Below are positions 46,455 through 54,313 of a DNA stretch of 64,000 bases, in pieces (within the stretch, counting starts at the first letter, position 1; each line of letters opens with the position of its first letter). Origin of the DNA: Toxorhynchites rutilus septentrionalis (lineage: Eukaryota > Arthropoda > Insecta > Diptera > Culicidae); contig NC_073746.1 in NCBI RefSeq assembly GCF_029784135.1, positions 247,823,307 to 247,887,306 of the forward strand, read 5' to 3'. The notes under the pieces were generated by a model that was not told the origin of the DNA, did not search any database, and saw nothing but the letters and a program-made list of their open reading frames with translations. Made by a program: the position numbers and the translations under genes.

Positions 46455-46475
46455 GGCTACACCTGGGGTGTAGCT
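46455..46475 (+). promoter_or_regulatory. Hairpin in the leader just before element C ORF1
   Basis: GGCTACACC, loop TGG, GGTGTAGCT: a 9-bp stem with one G-U pair, ending 11 nt before the ORF1 ATG. Equivalent to 18388-18410 in element A, with a compensatory T-A to C-G replacement at the sixth pair. Confidence 0.55.
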
Positions 46476-46486
46476 AGGCAACAAAA

Positions 46487-47922
46487 ATGGCTTCCAGTAG
46501 TTCCGGACCTCCAGGAGGCCGGGCTACAAACCGTTACCGTGGAAGACCAACCCAACGTACCACTCCATTATGGGCTGACCCACTGAGTGGTGATCTTCAA
46601 ATTCTTCTATTACGGGCCACAGGGGAAGATACCCTCCCCTCGAACCCCTTTCTTGTAAGCAAGACAGTTGCCAAGGCAGGATCCTTAGAAAGTGCAAGAC
46701 CACAACGAGACGACAAAAACCGAATTCAATATGTACTCTCAGTAAGAGAAAAGGATGTTATCGATAATTTACTTTCAATTAACAAGCTAATTGATGACAC
46801 CCCAATAGAAATTATTCACCATCCGACTCTAAATCAACGCAAATGCGTTGTCACCTGTCGTGAAGTTCTAGACTTAAAGGAAGATGAATTATTACGAGAA
46901 CTGGCCGATCAAAAAGTGATCGAGGTAAAGCGTATCACCAGGAAAGATAATGATTCGATTATAGCCACACCAACATTAATTCTGACCATTCGTGGAACTG
47001 TTGTTCCTGAATATATAAATTTTGGATTTCTTCGAGCAGGGACTAAGTATTATTATCCGAACCCCATGCAATGTTTTAAGTGTTACCGCTTGGGCACACA
47101 ACAAAACGGTGCAGACGAAATACTCCACTCTGCAAAAACTGTGGAAAAGACCACAAAATAAATATTTCCGGAAACAAAATCTGTAAATCCCCTGAATTTT
47201 GCGTCAACTGTAAGGGTGATCATACCTCATCCAACAGGTCGTGCCCAATATGGGTAAGAGAAAACAACATAACCAGAATAAGAGTAGATGAGGGAATATC
47301 TCACAACGAAGCTAGGAAAAAGTATGACCTCCAGAACAATGGAATAACCTATTCCAGTGTGCTGCAGGACAGACTTAATACCATCCAAACAACAGTAGAT
47401 GGCTGCACTCAATGCAAATGCCAATGTAATTTCGCTAGACCCAATCGGGATAATAGCCAATCCATTATTTCAGGCAATGAAACGGAAAGCTCGATAGATG
47501 AATCTGAAGAAGATTCCGAAGAATCAGAAGAAGAAGAAATGGAGGAACAAAAGAATATAGAATCTGAAGAGGATAGACAGGACATGCAAACCGAAGAGGA
47601 ATCAGATAATCCAATGGAATACATTGAAATTAGGAATAAAAATAAAAGGAAAATCTCGAATAAAGGAATATCTTCTGAAGAACATAAGTCTTCTGATGAG
47701 GAAAACAAGCAAACCAAAGAAGTTCAACGGAAACGGACAAGGAACGAACAAACAAATCAAATAAATGAAAGAAACAACACACACACACACACCAACAATA
47801 AACACCCACATAACAACAATCAACAATCACATGCTAACACTCTATACCACTCCGTTCCAAATAAAAATAACACTAACACAAATAACACACACCAGGAAAG
47901 TTTCCAGCCCTCCAAAGGGTAA
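46487..47922 (+). pseudogene. Element C ORF1: gag-like protein, one-base deletion
   Basis: Starts MASSSSGPPGGRATNRYRG. Homologous to element A ORF1 (LWADPLSGDLQILLLRATG, HPTLNQRKCVVTCREVL, LILTIRGTVVPEYINFGF). Three zinc knuckles: CFKCYRLG-H, CKNCGKDHK and CVNCKGDHTSSNRSC. A single base is missing in the first knuckle at about 47093 (GGCACAC where GGCCACAC would restore the His), giving two overlapping frames, 46487-47161 and 47080-47922. The C-terminal third is unusual: a Glu/Ser/Asp-rich acidic tract, then Asn/His/Thr-rich low complexity, ending PSKG. Apart from the deletion the frame is open. ORF2 does not follow. Confidence 0.88.
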
Positions 47923-48020
47923 TAATAAAAACAAATAAATAATTCCTTCTATTACATAAATTTAACCTTTGATCTGCAGCATTTTTATATCAATCAATAT
48001 TATTTTAGTTAAACCGAACG

Positions 48021-48390
48021 GCCCGGAGTTGCCGTCCACCTTATTTTTGAAGGAGGTGGGATGGACGGCGGCTCCAGCCTTCGATCTCTTGATACTATTT
48101 ACCATACTTTTCATAAAATAATTCATAAATCGAAAGACCTGGAGCCACCTTCCGCCTTATTTAAGGAGGGATGGGACGGAGGGCGGTCTCCAGGCTTTCA
48201 CTTATTCATATTATATTTAATCGGATTATTTCTTTAAATAACTTTCATAATCGTAGGACCGGAAACCGACGCTCACCTTATTTTTGGAGATGGTAGGGTG
48301 AGTGGCGGTTCCTAGTCTAATATTATATTTCCTCTAAAGGCCGGGAGTTGTCCTCCATTTCACTCAGTGGGATTGATGGCGATTCCTGAC
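48021..48390 (+). ncRNA. Array of four covarying hairpins downstream of element C ORF1
   Basis: Four imperfect palindromes follow at about 110-bp or shorter spacing. H1: 48025-48040 with 48055-48075. H2: 48131-48156 with 48168-48199. H3: 48255-48277 with 48297-48318. H4: 48344-48364 with 48366-48387. Each has a GGAG-like base, a G/C-rich stem of about 16-22 pairs and, in H1-H3, a loop beginning TTATTT. The arms differ between hairpins, yet each arm still pairs with its own partner. AT-rich spacers separate them. I call this a structured RNA region of the element transcript; its function is unknown. Confidence 0.6.
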
Positions 48391-48904
48391 ACTCAATACT
48401 TTTTAAATACATATAAATATGTGTATGTGTATACATGTATAAAATAAAATAAAATTAAATAAAATATATATACATATAAAAAAATGAATAAATTACTAAC
48501 AAATGCCAACTAACTAATTTACAATTTCAAAAGCCATACCTATCCCACTCCTTCCCCTTTTCCTACCGATGTCACTCCTCCCTAATCCATTCCTTTGAAT
48601 CCCACCCAAATCCTTACCACTCCTTTCCTTCCTATCCTCCTGAGAAGGGCCTTTTTGTTTTTTTTTTGTTTTTGGAACACGCCTTTCGCTGGGTCTCTTG
48701 TGCTTCGTTACCGCTTTGGTCCTCGGATCATTAAATACTTACTTCCCTTTACAGCTTATATTAAATATCTTATGAAGCATAGGATCCCTTCCTACCTTCT
48801 TCTTGATTCGAAAATCGAGCGGACAGATCTGATGGATGTTATTTTGTTTTTGGTTTCCCTTTTCGCCAGTCCCCTCTGGGCTGGTCTTATTGTGGCTCTT
48901 CACT
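48391..48904 (+). other. Element C 3' region, non-coding
   Basis: AT-rich stretch with ATAAAATAAAAT repeats (48440-48470), then a pyrimidine-rich part and a frame 48595-48921 of 108 codons without recognisable domains. It leads into the terminal hairpin. Confidence 0.45.
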
Positions 48905-48907
48905 GGG

Positions 48908-48966
48908 CTAGAGGCGAATGAACTGCAAAGTTTAAAGCCCTCTTAAAAACAAAGAAGAAGAAGGAG
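48908..48966 (+). promoter_or_regulatory. 3'-terminal RNA hairpin and GAA tail of element C
   Basis: CTAGAGGCGAATGAACTGCA then AAGTTTAAAGCCCTCTT: outer stem AGAGG-C/GCC-CTCT with a bulged C, inner stem AACT/AGTT, GNRA-type loop GCAA. The tail is AAAAACAAAGAAGAAGAAGG. Same design as element A. Confidence 0.55.
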
Positions 48967-48976
48967 AAGAGTTTAT

Positions 48977-49440
48977 TTTGATGTTTTCTATCCATGTAAC
49001 ACTGTGACCAAATATGTTTCAATCAAGTGCTATTAACAGATGGTTATCGAGTTAGCATTAACCACTGGTGGGCTTCCAGTATCGAGGAAAATGTGGAAAT
49101 ATCTAATCGTTACTGAAAATAATCTGCCAGTTCCTCTGGGAATTTGAAATTACATTCATGTGAAAGAGTTTATTTTAATGTTTTCTATCCATGTAACACC
49201 GTGACCAAATACATTTGGTTTTGTGATTTTTCAATCAATCGCAATTAACAGGATAGCTTCTGAAGATTATTCTTCCCCATCAGTAGGATATTTCCGTATC
49301 CAATATTGGATGCATAAAACCTTGTGCCTCCAACGTAACGCTCTCGTTTTCGAAGTTCTCCAAATATTCATTCATTAAGAATGAATTCAGATTCAACTTC
49401 AAACAAATGAACTCTGAATCAACGATAGTCCTACGTCACC
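48977..49440 (+). repeat. Subfamily G repeat, right part after element C
   Basis: It continues the 200-bp unit interrupted at 39730 (TTTGATGTTTTCTATCCATG...) and contains the third unit from about 49121. An inverted scrap of the G left end occurs at about 49336-49355 (CGCTCTCGTTTTCGAAG). The half palindrome TAGTCCTACGTC lies at 49426-49437. Confidence 0.6.
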
Positions 49441-51679
49441 CTTGCGGTTATACCATAGATATAACCCACCTCCTGTTTTTCAGGATCGGAAATGTTTTTT
49501 TGGAAATGTTTCAAATTCTCTAAAGATTGTCGCATCCGTCTTCCGAGACAGCCTCTTCTGGATTCATCAGCTACTGACCCGAAAATGTAAGAAAGCCATT
49601 ATTTTCCTAAGGGGTTGATTCAAAAATAAAACTCAACTATAATATCGCAAACGGAATCAAAATGGACCACCTAGATTGTACGATTTGGCGTTACTTGATA
49701 TTTCCTATTCGGACATCAGAGTGTGTTATACATTGAATGCGTCTCCCTTTTGGTTGATAGGGTAGCGTTATTGACTAGATACATCTCTAATGTTGAAAAG
49801 CTTTTCAACCAAAAGCCGGCCTTTACAAAGAAGCATTAATTCCGAAGAAAAAAGTATCAACATGCCTGCTAATTACACCGTGGAGCACTCCTTTCGCTAG
49901 CTGGTGCAGATCATCAGCCACTGTCCGATAAAACCAGATAAAACGCCACACTGACGTGTGAATAACGCCACATTCACTGTGCTAACTGTCTGGATCATCC
50001 GAGTGCCGTCGCCATCACGCCGCCGAGCCACGTATTGACAGGCGTTCGATTCTTTGGCATCGTAAATGACGTTGAAAAATTGCTGACCATTTAATCGATG
50101 AAAGTTCACGTAAGTAGCAGAGACATATTTTTTCATCCCGTCATTCTCCAACTCACAGCTTCCACAACGCGCGATGGTATTATCAATAGATCGGACATCG
50201 GCGAAAGACCGGACCGGAACGCAGGAATATCGCAGGCCGCGGGCCGAAGGCCTTTAATTATATTACCATTTAATCCCACTCCCAGACACATCTATGTAAA
50301 CCAACCAAACGGGGCAACGCCGGAGAGGAACAAGTGGAATGTATATCAACGACGGATCAGCCCTACCGCTGCCACGCGTCCCTTCCGCCAGTGGCAGCAG
50401 CAGCCACGATTCGCTATTAGAAAAGTCATTACTCATTACTTGTCATCCAAACAAACTTCTGTGAAATCATCCATGTCATTGATAAAAAAAACTCCATTAA
50501 CCAACCAGACTCGTTAGGGCGACTGTTTGTGGAACTGTTTCATACAGCGTCACTTTTAATATAATTTAAAAAGTTGAACTAATATCTAAATTGCTTTCTG
50601 CATTGTCAAATCACTTGAATTACCAAGAGGCCACCAGCCATTGCGATCTTCAGTCGCACGAATGGCGCCACTCCAGTCTCTTCTCTTTCTGAATTGCACG
50701 CTTGCGCGACCTTCTACGACAGGTAACTCCGCTATAACGAATGCACTGATCTTTACCCCTTGGCTGTGACCACTGTACACACTTGGCGCCGGTATTGTGA
50801 GATTTTTAACGTCTCACGCCGCAGTCACCGTCGTCATCAAGTCGATGTGGTCAACTGAAACGACAAAATTCAATCATTCCGGTTGCATTGATCGATCAAT
50901 TAGCCATCAATCACCGCAGCAGAAGTAATAAGCCAGCGTGCGACGGAAATCTGCGCCAAGCAGCCCCCATATTGAGAGGAGAAGTCGGTGTGCAACTTTG
51001 ACGCAACATTTGCCCAACTGCCACCAATTCGTCGTATCCATAGACACAATTCCTGTGAGCCCAGTTCTGGGACTACATCTCCCGCTGACGTATTGAGGTT
51101 AGTTGCAGTTAAGCTGAAGAAATGAATTTCAATTTTCCGATCACATCACAGCTTCAGTTTGGTGTGCGCAAAAGCACTGCATGCAGATTACAAAAACTCG
51201 TTCCGCGAGTAAGTGCTTCGTTTTGGGAAAATGCTACCCCATACCCGCTGGTATCTTGTTACTTCGTCACCCAGCGAACGCGCTGCAAGGTAAGACTTTT
51301 AAAACAGGATAAAAACGAACATCAAACATCGGGGGGACACGATATCCACCCAGCAGCGCATTGGATGCGACTCTGCCAAACAATGCGGCCCGATTCGCTC
51401 ACAGCTTTCGACATGATTCGATATGAGATAGTAAAGAGTGATTCGATTCTTGGGATCCTCGTTAAATCTCTCTTTCGTATAGCTCTCCCGTGGTGATGCT
51501 CAACTGATAACTCACTTCCCCTCGATGTGAACGGGAGAATTGCTGTATTCGTGGAGAGTAACGTGCGTTACGGACTGGGTTAGCGGTTGTGAAATAATTT
51601 AACAATTATTCACGGATATTGGCTACCCTTTTCCTATATTTTTATTAAAATACAGTTTTGACGGTCGTATATTTTTTTT
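49441..51679. other. Intergenic DNA, nothing firmly recognised
   Basis: About 2.2 kb. A 139-codon frame at 50098-50517 (Gln/Arg/Pro-rich) has no family I recognise and no codon-pattern support. Another, 51122-51496, is similar. One or both might be exons of an unidentified host gene, but there is no evidence beyond length. Confidence 0.35.
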
Positions 51680-51870
51680 ACGTAGAGCTACGTCTTTCAG
51701 GAAGGGTGCCAAATCAGAAAACAGGTCACGTTTTTATGAAATAAAGTGAAAGTTAATAACTATTTTCACTGTGAACGAATTCTCATGATTTGAATACCAA
51801 CCGAATCGGAAGTTCTCTAAGATTTGTTTTATATGTTATTCATTACAATTCGCTAATCTCTAAACGGTTT
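51680..51870. repeat. Palindrome-ended element, copy 3 (one end only)
   Basis: ACGTAGAGCTACGTCTTTCA at 51680, then GGGTGCCAAATCAGAAAACA, GGTCACGTTTTTATGAAATA and CCGAATCGGAA. This is the reverse complement of the right-hand 300 bp of copies 1 and 2. No opposite end found. Confidence 0.65.
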
Positions 51871-52560
51871 AACGTATTTTGAATGCTTATAACTCGAACA
51901 TTTCTTAACAGATCGGAAAGATGTTCGCATCAATGGATAGAAAATATTTCTACGCGTCTATCACAATTAATAAAATATTATTTTTCATGAGATGAACAAT
52001 TCAATAACTGTTAAATGTCAAGCGTTATCTAAACGCTCTAACTCCCAAGTTTTGATTGGCCTGATTTCAGACTTTAAAATCGATGTACCTGTGGAAATCC
52101 GCTTTGCAAATATACATGCAAGTCGGGGGTATTTTTCCCCACTGAGCTGTGTTTCCCTAACACGGACTTCAAAATCAATGTGCCTGGAGGAATCCGCTTT
52201 GCAAATACACGCAAGTCGAGGGTATTTTTTGGTGTTGTGCGGACCAGAGTATGTTTGCCTGAAACGTACTTTTAAACTGAGAAGCCTGGGAAAATCGTCA
52301 TTTCAGATACTAGAGATGAATGGACTTTCGCGATTCGAGAACTACGTAGACATGAGATGTGCAATAATTTCAGAGGGAAATGTAAAATACAATTATCCTT
52401 AGACAATTCTTCCGTTCACATATTTTGGTAATCCTAGGCGTCGTATCAAACGTAAAAGGACGTTCACCGAATTTATTTGTAACGAAGAACATAATCTGTT
52501 ACAAAAATTTCGATGCATTCTAAAATAATATTTGAAGTGGTAAACAAGGGGATTGCATAA
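51871..52560. repeat. Spacer with a roughly 100-bp tandem duplication
   Basis: Units at about 52072-52165 and 52166-52268 share TTCAAAATC/TTAAAATC, AATCCGCTTTGCAAATA, GCAAGTCG-GGGTATTTTT and TGTTTCCCTAAC/TGTTTGCCTGAA. A third, partial unit starts at 52269. The repeat creates a 136-codon frame (51992-52402) that I do not regard as a gene. Confidence 0.5.
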
Positions 52561-52562
52561 TA

Positions 52563-53582
52563 CAGGGTTTTCCATTTCGGGCTTCCGAAAGTATACAGTC
52601 CTGCGCTGACAACCGTTTGACATAGCTGTCAACCAAAGCGTCATATCGTTAGTTGAATGTCTGCCATTTTATAACGGATTACGGACGGATTTTGGTCGTC
52701 ATGGACGGCCTACTGAGCACACAATCGTTAATGTAGTGCGAAAATTCGAACAAACTGGATTTTTGCATTTGGACTGGCACCTACATCCATATAAAGTCCA
52801 ACTGGTACAAAAATCAGAGCGTGGTGACCATGGAATGCGTCGGGCATACGTCGATTGGGTGAACGAACAACAGCAGCAAAATGCTGAATTTTCGCATCAA
52901 ATTTTCTTCAGCGATGAGGCACATTTCGAGCTCGGTGGCTATGTGAACACCCTAAATTTCCGTATATGGGGCTCAGAAAATCCACACGTGATTGTTGAGA
53001 GGCCATTGCATCCGCCAAAAGTCACTGTTTGGTGCGCATTATGGTCTGGTAGAGTCATCGGGCCGTATTTCTTTGAAAATGAGCGCTATGGCCGCATGTT
53101 AACCGTTTTTTTTTGCCACAAATTGAAGATATGGATACGGATGACATGTGGTTTCAGCAGGACGGCGCCACGTGCCACACAACACGACCGAACATGGCCA
53201 TATTGCGAACGAAATTTGAGGGACGCATAATTTCGCGTTTTGGTGATGCCAATTGGCCGTCCAGATCATGCGATTTGAACCCGCTAGACTTTTTTTGTGG
53301 GGTTATGCGAAAGACCGTGTCTATGCCAACTCTCCGCAAACTCTTGAACATTTGAAAGACAACATTCGTGATGTTATGACCGAGACACCGCCCCATATGT
53401 GCCGAAAAGTCATCGAAAATTACCTGTTCCGTATCAAGGTGTGCGAGGAAGCCCCAGGTGAACATTTGAGTGATGTTGTATTTCACTTTAACTTTAATTT
53501 GAAATAAAAGTTTCATCGATATTCGAATTCTAAGTGTGTTTTATTTCAATTTACTTTCGGAATTTAAAGTTGGAAAACCCTG
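52563..53582 (+). mobile_element. DD41D Tc1/mariner-type element, internally deleted
   Basis: Terminal repeats CAGGGTTTTCCA (52563) and its complement TGGAAAACCCTG (ends 53582), with a second matching word CCGAAAG/CTTTCGG inside. TA flanks both ends (52561-52562 and 53583-53584). About 1.02 kb. The interior encodes a broken transposase on the plus strand. The right flank is a (TA)n array. Confidence 0.8.
52657..53507 (+). pseudogene. DD41D transposase relic
   Basis: Catalytic words: FFSDEAHFELGGYVN (first Asp), MWFQQDGATCHTTR (second Asp), RSCDLNPLDFF (third Asp). From the second Asp to the Asp of PLDFF I count 41 intervening residues, matching the DD41D (rosa/Visitor-like) group. HPPKVTVWCALWSGRVIGPYFFEN is also family-typical. 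The N-terminal DNA-binding region is largely deleted: EQTG runs straight into LHPYKVQL. Two frame breaks fall at T runs (near 53105-53113 and 53290-53296). It ends FHFNFNLK at 53507. Confidence 0.82.
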
Positions 53583-53583
53583 T

Positions 53584-53622
<39 letters not shown>
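53583..53622. repeat. (TA)n array between two elements
   Basis: Alternating TA of about 36 bp lies between the DD41D element and the Gypsy LTR end. Errantiviruses prefer alternating pyrimidine-purine targets such as TATATA, so it may represent the Gypsy target. Confidence 0.85.
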
Positions 53623-53624
<2 letters not shown>

Positions 53625-54001
53625 GCCGTGACTTAACTCGCGGTTTAAAAAAAACTTTTATTTAATTTCTAATTACCCTTTTTATTCGTTTATAACACTT
53701 TACATTCGGTTCATAAACCTTTATGCCCGTATTCAACTCGGCTACGCTCAAGACTGAATTCTATAATCGTATTACAAGGCTTAAATAGACTACATCTGCT
53801 GATCTCATTATTTCCGTCGGTGGTTCGAACCTGATCGAACCTTTGTTCGCGTCGTTCGATTGATTTCCGCGGCGTCGGCAAATGTTGGTTTACACGCGCG
53901 GTGTAACTTTGACGCCTCTGTCTGTTGCTATGGGTCTCGGCTGGGCTTTTGCTGACGTCTTGACTTCTGGGACGCCTTGGTCGGTCGGTTGTGGTGTAAC
54001 G
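53623..54001 (-). repeat. Probable 3' LTR of the Gypsy-like element
   Basis: It starts just after the purine tract, with GTTACACCAC on the minus strand. It has a TATTTAAG-like box (about 53786 on the plus strand), a polyadenylation word AATAAAAG near its end, and finishes about ...GTCACGGCATTA next to (TA)n. The exact ends cannot be fixed because the partner LTR is missing. Confidence 0.5.
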
Positions 54002-54012
54002 CCTCCCCCCTT
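54002..54012 (-). other. Polypurine tract
   Basis: AAGGGGGGAGG on the minus strand immediately precedes the presumed LTR. In LTR elements this RNA segment primes plus-strand DNA synthesis. Confidence 0.6.
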
Positions 54013-54294
54013 AGATTCTCGTCCGTCCTCGGACGATCTTTCGAAAAGGACGAGACTCGGTAATGGTCCAAATTCTCCTTTTCCAATGGTTTGTTTAAGT
54101 TCCGTGGTGGTTCCAACATGGCTTCGAATTTCCAGAGTTGCTCTTTCCTTCGCTTTGAATCTTCTGTCGATGATATAAATGGTAAAAGAACAGATAATGA
54201 TTAGCATGAGGAGGACTCCTCCTCCGATGGTTGTTGTCCTTTTTGAACGATGCAGGTCTAACTTTATGTCCTGCAGACTGTTAAGGTTTTCCAA
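54013..54294 (-). pseudogene. Envelope-like C-terminal remnant
   Basis: A 134-codon frame (53890-54294) begins MENLNSLQDIKLDLHRS and has one clear membrane segment (GGGVLLMLIIICSFTIYIID) followed by basic RRFKAK, as expected for the membrane anchor of an errantivirus-type envelope. The frame then reads through the polypurine tract into the LTR. The ectodomain and fusion region are absent because of the integrase-env deletion. It cannot act as an envelope. Confidence 0.6.
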
Positions 54295-54313
54295 TTTGAG
54301 GTGGTTGATTTCA

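Larger units (their letters stand above)
39731..48966 (+). mobile_element. I-type ORF1-only retroelement C (with E2 nested inside)
   Basis: Flanked by the 10-bp duplication AAGAGTTTAT (39721-39730 and 48967-48976). Paralogous uninterrupted copies of the target (GTGAAAGAGTTTATTTTAAT at about 38770 and 39515) act as empty sites. The element's own sequence is 39731-39957 plus 46021-48966, about 3.2 kb: a leader of about 690 nt, ORF1, a hairpin array, a 3' region and the terminal hairpin with GAA tail. No endonuclease, reverse transcriptase or RNase H remains. It ends with the same 3' hairpin as element A and has a homologous ORF1. It resembles in design the half-LINE (HAL1) class of mammals. Confidence 0.8.

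Noticed and set aside
47602..47830. Minus-strand Cys/Val-rich frames with apparent membrane segments
   Set aside because: They are antisense to the Asn/His/Glu-rich tail of element C ORF1; apparent hydrophobicity comes from that composition.
50098..50517. 139-codon frame as a possible host exon
   Set aside because: No recognised domain, low-complexity Arg/Gln/Pro content, no splice-site or codon evidence I can weigh. Kept only as background.
51992..52402. 136-codon frame
   Set aside because: It coincides with a roughly 100-bp tandem duplication; repeated words (IHASRGYF) reflect the DNA repeat, not a protein family.
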